A stretch of 64,000 nucleotides of DNA. It comes from JBBRHH01 sp963788015. Lineage in GTDB: Bacteria > Planctomycetota > Phycisphaerae > Tepidisphaerales > Tepidisphaeraceae. Below are positions 23,382 to 32,992 of the stretch, in pieces. The translations under genes and the position numbers were made by a program. The notes under the pieces were generated by a model. The model ran no database searches and was not told where the DNA came from. It worked only from the letters and a program-made list of their open reading frames with translations. Location of the stretch: assembly GCA_963788015.1 (NCBI GenBank), contig CAWBEY010000012.1:2170001-2234000 (forward strand), in the 5' to 3' direction. How positions within the stretch are numbered: the first letter of the stretch is position 1; every line of letters begins with the position of its first letter.

Positions 23382-26192
23382 TCACTCCCAGACCACCTCC
23401 CAATAGATTGCCTTGTCGCGGGCGCTGTCGATTTGGAATTTGCCGGTTTCTACGGTCACTGTTCGGTCGGTGCGGCGGCCGTCGTGGTCGAGGATTGTTA
23501 CTGATTTGATGGGGCGGGTGGTGGTGATGGTGGCTTTGACGGGTTCGAGCATGATGGGGGGTTTGCCGTTGTCTATTACTTTTTGCTCCGGGACGAACAG
23601 TTTGAAGCCGGTGTTGCAGTTGCGGGCGATGGCGGAGAGGAGGGCGGTTTTGCCGTCTTTCAGGTTTGTTTTGGGATCGGCGGCGGTGAGGAAGATCGAG
23701 GCGTAGGGGGAATGGGATTGGATCTTGATGTCGCCGAGGCTGAGGTCTTTGCCGTCGGCGAAACCGACGACGGCTTTGGTGGCGTCGGTGTTGATGGTGA
23801 AGAAACCCTGGGCGGCGTAATCCCAAACCAAGTTGGCCGGTGGCGGAGGTGATGACTTTGCCCTGCTCGTACTTGGTCATGTCGGGGAAGGTGGAGGGCT
23901 GTGGTGAATCGGTGAATTCGACGACTACGCGGCCGGCGGCGAGGGCGGCGGCGGGGACGGTGCCGCCGAAGGTTTTGATATCGCCCTGCTGTTTGACCTT
24001 ATCGGAGAAGGAGAACTTTCCTTCGGCCAATTCCTGGGGGCTGATGCGGCGGGTGGAGATGACGGGCGCTTCTTTGACGTCGTTGCGATAGATCATGCGG
24101 GCGAGTGCGGGGAATTGGCCGATCTGGGTGGGGACGTCGCCTTCCCAGACGCCCCAGGGGAACTTGCCGACGATGTCGCTAAATTCGTGGGTGGCGGCGT
24201 TGGATTGGAATTCGTAGGAGGCGTCCCAGCCCTGGAGGCCCATGCCGTAGGCGGCGAGGATGGCGGGGCCTTCGGCGCTGTAGAGGGAGGGGTAGACGTG
24301 GATCCATTCGGAGAGGCCAAAGGGGCGGTCGACGACTTGCTGGAGGCCGGTGGAGAAGTAGCCGCTGCCGGGGTGGGAGAGCATGGTGTCGGAGAAGCCG
24401 CCGCCGAAATAGTTGTGGCGGTCGATGTAGCCGACGAGGTAATCGGAGCGGAGGTTGTAGTAATGCGGGAGGCCGGAGGGGGCCTGCCAGGGGGAGCCGT
24501 TGATGGGGCCTTTGTAGCCGGCTTCGCGGATGGCTTTGACGAAGCGGGAGTAATACTTGTTTTGGGCGTCGTGGAGAAAGGCGGCGGTGTCGAGGAGGCG
24601 CTGGCGCTCGGGGCCGGTGACTTGGGGGAGATGTTCTTCGCTGTAGAACCAGGGGTTAGCCTGGAGGCCGAGGTTGCGGGCTTCGAGTGTTTCGTCGGCC
24701 TTGAGCGAAGCGCCCCAGGCTTTTTTCAGACCATCGTCGGTGGCGTATTTGGTCTTTAGCCAATCGGAAAAGCGTTGGATGAAGAGTTTCTTGTAGGTGG
24801 GGCAGGCGTTGAACGCTTTTTCGGAGGTGTAGAAGAAGATGTCGTCTTCGTTTTGCAGCTCGATGAAACAGAGGGCGGGCTCCTGGGCGTAAGGGAGCTT
24901 GGTGAAGGGGTTGGTGTGCTTGAGCAGGCCGACCACCATGTCGATCATGATGTCTTGCACGTCTTCGGCGAAGTTGATGAAGGCGTAGGTGTTGCCGTCG
25001 GGATAGGCTTTGAGGATTTCGTCGTAGGCGGTGAGGCGGGCGCGATCGCCGGGGCGGATCATGAGGCCGTAGGTGTGGGACCAGCCGAAATAGACGCCGT
25101 TTTCCTTGAGCTGGGAGGCAAAATAATCGAGGCGGTCGAGGCCTGTGGGGTCGAACTTGGTGGAGTCGTTGAGATCGCCGATGCCGCCGTGATTTTTGGG
25201 GTAGGTGAACTTGTGCATGCGGACGGCGTTGACGCCGTATTTGGCGAAGCGGCGGGCGGTGAACTCGGCGGCGGCGCGGTCGGGGCGCAGTTGCCGCCGT
25301 AGGAGAGGTTGGTGCCCCAGAACTTGATGGGGGTGCCATCGTCGAGCTGGAAATGATCGCCGACGGTCTGGACGCCGCCGCGCTTGCCGGCGGGCTTTTC
25401 GAGCCAGCTTCCCATGCCGATGACACTTTCGCCGCCGCGGTTGGTAGGCAAGAAGGCAAACCAGTCCTTGCCGGCCAGGAGGGTGGAGAATTTTTCGAGA
25501 TCGGCCGGGGTGGTGAGGAGTTTTGCGTCGGCGGGGAATGTGAGCTTGAGGGTGAGAGTTTTCTTACCGGCCGGGAATTTCTGCTCGGCGAGGATGAAGC
25601 GGGCGCCGTTGTCGATGCCGAGCGAGACGGCGGGGTCGAGAGTGGCGGTGAGGTTGCCGAGGCCTTCCAACTGAAATTCGGCTTTGGCGACGTCTTTGAA
25701 AATATCTTTGTTGAGCGGGAGTTTGATGGTTTTATCGGTGGCGCCTGAGTTTGCGATGAACTGGCCGGGAAGGGATTTGTCGATGGTGAGGGTGGCGGCC
25801 AGCAGGGTGAGTGGAACGTCCTTGGCGGCGGTGATGTCGTATTGGAACTGGAGAGTTCTCGCGTCGGTCTGCGTGACGTGCAACTGGACGTCGATGACTT
25901 GGCCGGTGGCTTTGTTGACGACGAAGGGAGCGGAGGTTGAGAAGGTGTCGCCGGTGCGTGGCTTGCCGGAGAGGCCGGTCCAGGCCCAGTTGGGCCCCCA
26001 ACCCGCGATGCTGATTTGGCCGATGGCTTTTTGGCCTTTGAGGATGGAGAAGGCGAAGGCGTTTTCTGGATTGACGAGGACTGCCCAGGCGTCGGGGGCT
26101 GATTCGTCGGCGCGTGAGATGGTGGCGATGCTGGATATCAGCAGTGTTAAACTTGCGAAGAAGGCTCGGGCGAAATGTGTGGTCTTGATCAT
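23382..26192 (-). CDS. large secreted glycoside hydrolase-like protein (cellulase/GH42-like barrel), two frameshifts
   Basis: About 936 residues. Signal peptide MIKTTHFARAFFASLTLLIS, then an N-terminal beta-sandwich (ADESAPDAWAVLVNPENAF to FLPTNRGGESVIGMGS), then a TIM barrel: FWGTNLSYGGNCAP, NAVRMHKFTYPKNHGG, FIELQNEDDIFFYTSEKAF, GPINGSPWQAPSGLPHYYNL, YIDRHNYFGGGFSDTML, PFGLSEWIHVYPSLY. The E in ELQNED is the likely acid/base and the E in LSEW the nucleophile. The frame breaks near 25290 (one C missing from CCCC) and near 23835 (one extra C); the tail after that is a beta-domain ending AIYWEVVWE. It probably degrades an extracellular polysaccharide. Confidence 0.8.
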
Positions 26193-26337
26193 CGTGTTCC
26201 TCGTCCTGGTGTGTTGGGCTTGTTGGCGGGAGCATACCAGCGGCGCGGTTGGGTGGCACGAGGCCGCTAATGAGAGGTTTGGCAATTTCTCTGTTTCGTT
26301 TGTCCATTCGTGTCGGGTCGCTGATAAAATCCTGCAG

Positions 26338-27045
26338 ATGCGGCCAAACATTCTTCCGTTGATTGTGCTGGTTTTTTCGGCCGGTTGCATGCAGGAGCCG
26401 TCGGTGGAAGTGGAGTCGCCGGCGATGCCGCGTGTGGTTTTTCAGCAGCCGACGCCGGGCCGACCGTACATTATTCGCGCTCCGGACAAAATTGAGATTC
26501 GTGCGCCGGGCGTTGGCGATCTGGACCGGAAGAAGGCTGCTGTGGGCGAGGACGGGAAGGTAAGCTTTGAGGGGCTCGGCGAGTTTGTGGCGGCCGGGAA
26601 ATCGCCTGATGAGCTGGCGGCGGCGATGCAAGCGGCGGCTCGGAAGCAGCATCCGGGGGCGAAGGTGAACATTGAGGTGTGCGCCCGCAGCCGACATTTC
26701 TATGCGTATGGGTTTGGGGTGGCGACGCAGGATAAGTATACGTTTACCGAGTCGGAGACGGTTGTGAGCGCGCTGAATGAGGTTGGATTTGATGAAACGA
26801 TTTGGCCGGGGGAGGTGCGGCTGGTTCGGCCGGGGAAGAATGGGCAGGTGGATCAGACTGTGATTGTTGACTTCTCTCCCATGTTCGACGAGGGCAGGAA
26901 GCCGATGGATTATGCGCTGGAGGATGGGGACATTCTGGAGATTACGCGAACGCCGTTGCGGCGGAAGGGGAATATTCCTGTGACGCAGCCTTCGGCGACG
27001 ACGCAGGGGGAGAACAAGGTGCGGGCGTGTGGGAAACACGAGTAG
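26338..27045 (+). CDS. polysaccharide export lipoprotein, Wza/SLBB-like
   Basis: 235 residues. MRPNILPLIVLVFSAGCMQE has a lipobox (FSAGC). The polysaccharide biosynthesis/export domain follows (YIIRAPDKIEIRAPGVGDLD, AAVGEDGKVSFEGLGEFVAA, AAMQAAARKQHPGAKVNIEV), then an SLBB-like part (FYAYGFGVATQDKYTFTESE). Such proteins form or feed the outer-membrane exit for exopolysaccharide. It is divergent from the glycoside hydrolase gene, with the promoters in the 145 bp between. The next genes follow on the same strand at short spacing. Confidence 0.82.
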   Translation: MRPNILPLIVLVFSAGCMQEPSVEVESPAMPRVVFQQPTPGRPYIIRAPDKIEIRAPGVGDLDRKKAAVGEDGKVSFEGLGEFVAAGKSPDELAAAMQAAARKQHPGAKVNIEVCARSRHFYAYGFGVATQDKYTFTESETVVSALNEVGFDETIWPGEVRLVRPGKNGQVDQTVIVDFSPMFDEGRKPMDYALEDGDILEITRTPLRRKGNIPVTQPSATTQGENKVRACGKHE

Positions 27046-27057
27046 GGGACTGCACCA

Positions 27058-27678
27058 ATGCCCCAAGATGCAGACGAACCGCTTCAACTTGACCGCTGCT
27101 CCCACTGTGGCTACCGCCTGATTGGGCTGCCCAGTCACGGTGCATGTCCGGAGTGCGGCATTGGCTATGTGGCCGGCCAGATCGTTTTGTATGGCTGGGC
27201 GGAGGGCAGCAAACGCAAGCCGTATATCGCACGCCAGAGGTTCATATGGGATGACGCGGCTCATATCTTTTTTCTTTTCATTGGCTTTCAAATCGGGCCC
27301 TGGGTCTGCGCAGCAGTTCTGTTGGTTGACGCGCTGCAACTTGCGATCACCACACTTAGACGAAGGCGATTGGTTGCCAGCTATGGTGCGCCAGTGCAGT
27401 TGTGGCTGAGCCCGCAGGGCCTCTGCCAGCAGATTGCATCACCCTCGCCCAATTACGTTTCCTGGCATGGCGTGAACATGATCAAGTTCACTCGGAACGG
27501 TCGGTGGCTGCGCATTGTCCTTGCGTCCAAATCATCGTCGAAGAGGCCGGAAGTCGATTTTGAATTGGAATGCGACGAAGAGAAAGAGTTGCGCATCGAA
27601 CGGCTCATCGAAGATTGGATAATGCCGGCACGAGAGCAACGTCGGGCCGTTCAGGCTGTGGAACCTGTGAAAGCATAA
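27058..27678 (+). CDS. zinc-ribbon membrane protein, copy 1
   Basis: 206 residues. An N-terminal zinc ribbon (CSHCGYRLIGLPSHGACPEC) leads to GQIVLYGWAEG and a two-helix membrane segment (FIWDDAAHIFFLFIGFQIGP, WVCAAVLLVDALQL), then a soluble beta domain with APVQLWLSPQGLCQQIASPS and SWHGVNMIKFTRNGR, ending in a basic tail. No named family is recognised. It starts 12 bp after the export gene and is duplicated by the next gene, so the three are probably one operon. Confidence 0.7.
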   Translation: MPQDADEPLQLDRCSHCGYRLIGLPSHGACPECGIGYVAGQIVLYGWAEGSKRKPYIARQRFIWDDAAHIFFLFIGFQIGPWVCAAVLLVDALQLAITTLRRRRLVASYGAPVQLWLSPQGLCQQIASPSPNYVSWHGVNMIKFTRNGRWLRIVLASKSSSKRPEVDFELECDEEKELRIERLIEDWIMPAREQRRAVQAVEPVKA

Positions 27679-27713
27679 GCCGCTGACGATTACTGTCCGG
27701 CCACGGTGACGAG

Positions 27714-28354
27714 ATGGAAGAAGTACTCGACGATCTGTTCCGACTGACGCGGTGCCCGCTTTGCGGGTATCAGCTTGTGGGTTTGCCGGAAAGGGGGCGG
27801 TGTCCGGAATGTGGGGAGGAGTACAGGCCGGAACAGATTATTCTGTACGGCTGGGCGGTTGGCGAGAAAGCAACGGGCGCAACCGCGGCAGCATGCGAGC
27901 GGTGTGGGTGGCACTGTGCAGCTCATTTTGGTTTGTCCTGCAGGGTGTTTTGCAATTCAGCGGTCCACACTTCACGAGGACACGACGCAACTATGTCATT
28001 GGCGACGTTTTCATTTTTATCGGGATAGCGTGCATCGGCTGGGCCTTCTATCGCCGCCGACAACTGCTCTCTCAATTGGATGCGCCGGTCCAGTTGCGGC
28101 TTGGCCCGCAGGGATTCTGCCAGCGCGAGGGATTGGGTCGGCCCTTGTATTGCCAGTGGGATGAAGTGTCCTATAGGTTGCGGCAAAAGGGGAGCAGGAT
28201 GCGGATCACGCTGCGAAAACAATCGTTTCTGATGGCAAAGGTCATCTTGGCTGATTTCGATTTCGACTGTGATCCCGCCATGGGCCGGCGCATCGAAAAA
28301 TATATCCGGGAATGGCACGGTGCAGCACGCAACAAAACGATGGTCGCCAGATGA
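27714..28354 (+). CDS. zinc-ribbon membrane protein, copy 2, frameshifted
   Basis: Tandem paralogue of the previous gene. RCPLCGYQLVGLPERGRCPE and YRPEQIILYGWAVGEK match copy 1. One missing A in GAGAAAGC (about 27870) moves the rest into another frame: SMRAVWVALCSSFWFVLQGV, YVIGDVFIFIGIACIGWAFY, LDAPVQLRLGPQGFCQREGL, CQWDEVSYRLRQKGSRMRIT. Joined length is about 213 residues. The APVQL-LGPQGFCQ box is conserved between copies and may define the family. The stop overlaps the next start (ATGA). Confidence 0.68.
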
Positions 28355-30010
28355 AGTTTGGAGTTGATATTCACAATTTGTTACCGTCACTCGCCGCGCG
28401 GCGTCCCTGGCTCACGTTCTTCCTTGTGCCACTTGCTCTTTACCTTGCCGCCTTTGTGCTTCTCACCTGGCCGGCCGTTCAATCTTTTTCGACGCACTTT
28501 TTGACCGGCGCGGATGATGGGCTGCAAAACATTTGGAATCTCTGGTGGGTGAACAAGAGCATCACGCAACTGCACCAGTCTCCTTTTCACACGGCGTTCT
28601 TGCAGTACCCGGGGGGACGACGTTGCTGGGGCATACGCTAAATCCGTTTAACGGTTTGCTGGCCATCCCGCTGCTGCGATTTTTCACGCTGATTCAGACG
28701 CACAACTTGATCGTGATTTTCTCGTTTGTGGTTTGCGGGTACACGATGTTTTTGCTGGCGCATCGCGATGTCCGGGTCGTATGGGGGGGCGATGCTGGCG
28801 GGGTATGTGGTGACTTTTTCGGCTTATCACTTCGCGCATGGGCGGGGGCATTTGCAACTGGTGGCGCTGGAGTGGGTGCCGCTTTGCCTGCTGTGCCTGC
28901 ACCGCCTACTCACGCGGCCGAGTGTCGCGGTTGCGGTTGCGGCGGCGGGGACGTTGCTGCTGGTTGACCTGTGCGACAACTACTATCTTTTTTATTGCGT
29001 GCTGGCGGGTTTGCTGCTGGTGCTGGCGCGATGGCGGGAGGAAGAAAGCGTGCGATTTCTGGTGCGACGGCCTTACGTCTTGCCGCTGGCGGTCTTCCTA
29101 ATCTGTAGTATCGCGACTACGGGTGTGCTGGCGATGAGCGTTATCTTAGCGAATCGGGCCGATCCGTTTCTGGGTGCGCACCGATCCCCTCGTTTGGAGC
29201 AATGATCTGGCGGCCGCGTTGATTCCGGGATTCTCCTGGCGTTTTGCATCGCTCACTCGGGCATTTTGGGAGCGAGTCGGTGCAGCGCCGCGCAATGTGG
29301 TGGAGCCTTGCGTTTATGTGGGTTGGGGAGTGCTGATCATGGCGGCGATGGCGTGGCGCATGCGCAAAGAGTTGAAGGTGGGCTATTGGTTCGTGCTTGC
29401 CGGTCTGTTCTTTTTTTTGTCGCTGGGCCCGCACCTGCAGATTTGGGGGCATGACACTGGCGTGCCGATGCCTTATGCGTTGCTGGAGCGATTGTTCCCG
29501 CCGCTGCGCCTGTCGGGGATGCCGGTGCGGATGATGGTGATGACGGGGATTGGGATTGCGGTGGCCGGGGCTTGTGGGTTTAGGATTCTGAGTGAGCGGC
29601 TGCGCGGTTGGCGGCGAATTTTCATCTGGGCGATCGTGGTGTTGATTGTGGTTGAGAGTTGGCCGGCTCCGTTTCTTCAGACGGCGCCGGCTGTTCCCGC
29701 TTACGTCACGGCCCTTAAAAACCTTCCTGACCGCGGCGGGGTGATTGATTTGGTATCAGACATGTTTAACAGCCTTTACTACCAGACGATTCACGAGAAG
29801 CCGCTGGCGTGGGGTTATGTTTCGCGGTTTGGGCAGAGCGTGGCCGACCGGGGGCAGCGCGTGTGGGATTATCTTGGGAGAGAGGATTATATTGGGCTGC
29901 GGCGGGAGATGAAGTTTGGGTATTTGGTGAGTGACAGGCCACGGTACTCGGAGCATCTTCGCTTGTGTTTTCGGGACGAGAGGGCTTGTGTCTATGCGAT
30001 TGAGGACTGA
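28351..30010 (+). CDS. polytopic membrane protein, GT-C glycosyltransferase-like, three frameshifts
   Basis: Starts at an ATGA overlap as MKFGVDIHNLLPSLAARRPW. Hydrophobic helices and the luminal loop LTGADDGLQNIWNLWWVNKS with LQYPGGTTLLGHTLNPFNGL are typical of GT-C-fold (YfhO/DUF2079-like) membrane glycosyltransferases; the acidic ADD would be the catalytic loop. Breaks occur near 28615 (G6 run, one G missing), 28775 and 29185. The last part (WPAPFLQTAPAVPAYVTALK, YYQTIHEKPLAWGYVSRFGQ) is a soluble C-terminal domain. With the export lipoprotein upstream, glycosylation of an exported polymer or lipid-linked sugar is the likely role. Confidence 0.7.
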
Positions 30011-30019
30011 ATTTTCCGG

Positions 30020-30304
30020 TCAAGATTTGCCCGCCGCGCCGATCGCCTCGGCGGCCCATTGGGCGTTGGCATCCTGGAGTGGAGGTTCGAGAGTCTGTTG
30101 ATAGTTGGTGCGATCGTAGCGGCCGTTGCGGTAGGCTTGATCGACAATTGCCTGCAGATCGAGGATTGCATCCTGGTCGGATGGGCGGAGTGGAATTGGG
30201 AGGATGGGGAGTTGCTGGCGCGGACCGTACTGCTTGCCTTTCTCGCCACCCCCATTGAAAATCCGGGCGGCGGCCTCAAGATCTTCCGGCCATTTGCGGA
30301 GCAT
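30020..30304 (-). pseudogene. C-terminal fragment of a DUF4058 gene
   Basis: 94 residues whose second half (LPILPIPLRPSDQDAILDLQ, AIVDQAYRNGRYDRTNYQQT) is the C-terminus of DUF4058 proteins, which are normally more than twice this length. The N-terminal part is missing: upstream sequence on this strand is the opposite-strand GH4 gene, so the fragment is what remains of an older gene. It lies tail-to-tail with the membrane protein gene before it. Confidence 0.7.
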
Positions 30305-30307
30305 TGT

Positions 30308-32187
30308 GTGATTAAAGTTGCATTGATCGGGGCGGGCAGCGTCGTGTTTTCCAGGAACCTGACCGGCGACATTCTTGGCTTTCCCGAGTTTAAGAACGCG
30401 ACGTTCTCGTACATGGACATCGACGGCGATCGGCTGGAAGTTGGGGCGAATCTCTGCCGCAAGGTGGCCAAGGCATTGGACGCCCATCCGACTATCGAGG
30501 CCACGCTTGACCGGCGGAAGGCGCTGGACGGGGCGGACTTTGTCATCAACATGGTGCAGATCGGCGGGTTTAATTCGACGCTGGTGGATTTTGAAATTCC
30601 GCGCAAATATGGGCTGAATTTCACGATCGCGGACACCACCGGGCCCGGCGGATTGTTCCGGGCGCTGCGCACGTTTCCGATGCTCAGCGGCCTTGCCCGC
30701 ACCATGATGGAAGTTTGCCCGCGCGCGACGCTGCTTGAACTATTCCAATCCGATGAGCATGAACATGCAGACCATCACGCGCACGAGCGACATTCGTGCG
30801 GTGGGGCTGTGCCACAGCGTGCAGGGAACGCTTGACCAGCTGATGGGATACATTGGCGACGACCCGGCCGACGTGGCGTTTATCTGTGCGCGGGCATCAA
30901 CCACATGGCGTTTTATCTGAAGCTTGAAAAGGATGGGGTGGATCTTTATCCGCGGCTTTTTGAGGCCATGAATGACCCGGCGGTTTATGACACCAACAAA
31001 GTGCGCTTTGAGCTGATGAAGCGGCTGGGATATTTCGTGACGGAATCGTCGGAGCACAACGCGGAATACTGCCCGTATTTTATTCCGCACGGGCAGACGT
31101 GATTGGCCGATTCGGCGTGCCGATTGACGAATATCTGCGGCGGTGCGATGGGATCGTGGATGAATTTGAGCGGATGAAGATTTTCAGCAAGAGCGACGAG
31201 CCGATGGAGATTCACCGCAGCCATGAATATGGCAGCCTGATCATTCATTCGATGGTGACGGGGACGCCGCGGGTGGTTTATGGCAACATGCCCAACCGCG
31301 GCGCGATCTCAAGCCTGCCGGATACTGCGATCGCCGAGGGGCCGACGCTGGTGGATCGGGCGGGGTTGCAGATGACGCGGGTTGGGGAACTGCCGCCGCA
31401 GCTTGTGGGGTATATGCAGCCGCACGTGACGCAGCAGGAGCTGTTCATTCGGGCGGCGATGGAAGGGCGGCGCGATCACGTTTATCAGGCGGCGATGTTC
31501 GATCCGCTGACGGCGGCCACGCTGACGCTGGACCAGATCGTGGAGATGTGCGACGAGCTGATCGCAGCGCATGGCGATCTGCTTCCGAATCTGGACGCGA
31601 AGAAGACGCTGGTGCCGTCGAGCGGTAAGCGCTTTTCGCCCCCTACCGCCGGGCAGCTTCGAGAAAGCTGGGACGCGGCGCAGAAATCGGCCGACGAGGA
31701 TTTCGTGCGGCACTGGCATGTGCTTGGGCCTTACAAGATCGGCGATCGCGGGCGGACGTCTCTTCAATACCGTACGGCGTTCGAGGACGATTTTGTGAAC
31801 AGGGCGGACGGGGGAGTGGATCTGAAAGCGGCGCAACGATGTGGGGATGAGACGTTCCACTGGCTGCCGGCTTGCGCGGGCAAGAAAGGGCTGGTGGATC
31901 TTGACCACGTTCTGGGCCGCCACGAGTTTGCTATTGCTTATGCGTATGCGGAAGTGGAGTCGATCCATGGCCGGGATTGCGTGCTGGGCGTGGGGTCGGA
32001 TGATGGGGTGCGGGTTTATGTGAACGGCAGGCAAGTGCATGATAACGATGCGCACCGGGCCTATACGCCGAATGCGGACCGGGTGAGCGTTCGCCTCAAT
32101 GCCGGGGTGAATCGCATTTTGTTGAAAATCGATAATTACACGGCCGGGTGGGGGTTTGGGGTGAGTGTGCCGAAGGCGAATTTTTAA
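30308..32187 (+). CDS. GH4-family alpha-glycosidase with extra C-terminal beta module, three frameshifts
   Basis: GTG start (VIKVALIGAGSVVFSRNLTG) after GGAG. GH4 enzymes (MelA type) use NAD+ and a divalent metal; here the Rossmann start, ADFVINMVQIGG, CHSVQGT, the metal-binding CAGINHMAFYLK and HRSHEYGSLIIHSMV are visible. Frames break near 30745, 30890 and 31095. After the normal end (about residue 430, LDAKKTLVPSSGKRF) comes about 190 residues with FVRHWHVLGPYKIGDRG, AIAYAYAEVESIHGRDCVLG and DDGVRVYVNGRQVHDND, a beta-jelly-roll-like module as found on secreted glycosidases. It may bind carbohydrate. Confidence 0.82.
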
Positions 32188-32246
32188 GTTTGAAGTGGCG
32201 GGTGTGTCTCTGCAGTCAAGGTTTGCTTTGCACGCGGCGAGAGTAG

Positions 32247-32274
32247 TGGTGTGCGATGCATACCCTACGTGAAG
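32247..32274 (+). repeat. 28-bp direct repeat, left copy
   Basis: Core GTGTGCGATGCATACC followed by CTACGTGAAG. The right copy at 32965-32992 differs at two positions by my comparison. The pair brackets a single minus-strand gene with a unit length of 718 bp. Confidence 0.85.
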
Positions 32275-32284
32275 CAATGGCAGA

Positions 32285-32947
32285 TCAAAATGGCCGCCAT
32301 TCTTCCTGGAGGATATCCAAAGTTGGTGGCGCAGTATGATGCTTACCGGGTTTGAACACCGGAATAGTCATTAAATCACCAATGCCATTTGTGTACGCCC
32401 GACCACCAGCGAGAGACCTTCCCCACGGCCTCAGTTGATAGGCGCGGAGCTTAAAATTGACCATCTGCGAGAGCTGGGTGACGAAGGCGCCCACGTCCCG
32501 ATTCCATTGCTCATCCATATCGGTCGCGGCCGCCACGATGATGTACGGATTGAATGCGAGGGCCGATGCGCCCCAGTAACCTTCGTTTTGAAAGGCGAGA
32601 AGGAAATCGGGCGGCATTGCCCGTTTGTCACTCGCAGTGCGCGAGGGAGCCCATATCTCAGTGTGCAGAAAGTTTGAATCCTTCGGAGTCCCAAGCGTCT
32701 CTGGCGATCCGTGCGTCCACTTCATATGGCCTTTCGAACTCCAGCTAATCTTCCCAAACCGGATCTGGCTGCCGTCGATGATTGACTTCTGAGTGGAACG
32801 AACGCCCACTGGGCCTGCTGCCGCAGCAATGATGGGATCAAGCTCCGCCGACACCCTCTGCCAGAGAGACCAATGCCATAGCGGCGGCATGTTGGCATCG
32901 CCAAGCACAACGTACAAATGATATTCCCGGTTGGAAAAACCCATCAT
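32285..32947 (-). CDS. orphan protein between direct repeats
   Basis: 220 residues, MMGFSNREYHLYVVLGDANM at the start and LDILQEEWRPF at the end. Soluble, with many aromatic residues (WHWSLWQRVS, YWGASALAFNPYIIVAAATD, MDEQWNRDVGAFVTQLSQMV). No family recognised. Average GC is lower than neighbouring genes, and the gene lies exactly within a 28-bp direct-repeat pair, both signs of a transferable cassette. No partner gene such as a toxin, antitoxin or recombinase is included. Confidence 0.6.
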   Translation of the reverse strand: MMGFSNREYHLYVVLGDANMPPLWHWSLWQRVSAELDPIIAAAAGPVGVRSTQKSIIDGSQIRFGKISWSSKGHMKWTHGSPETLGTPKDSNFLHTEIWAPSRTASDKRAMPPDFLLAFQNEGYWGASALAFNPYIIVAAATDMDEQWNRDVGAFVTQLSQMVNFKLRAYQLRPWGRSLAGGRAYTNGIGDLMTIPVFKPGKHHTAPPTLDILQEEWRPF

Positions 32948-32964
32948 CGATGCCTTCGTTGTTC

Positions 32965-32992
32965 TGGTGTGCGATGCATACCGTATGTGAAG
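32965..32992 (+). repeat. 28-bp direct repeat, right copy
   Basis: Core GTGTGCGATGCATACC followed by GTATGTGAAG. It ends at the last codons of the aminotransferase gene (stop at 32993-32995), so the repeat abuts a coding region. Confidence 0.85.

Noticed and set aside
25732..27339. 535-residue minus-strand frame across the export gene
   Set aside because: Extremely Arg/His/Pro-rich, typical of antisense reading of GC-rich coding DNA; the plus-strand lipoprotein gene has clear domains.
32247..32992. Integron cassette with attC sites
   Set aside because: The repeats have no core GTTRRRY and no attC-like folding pattern, and no integrase is present.
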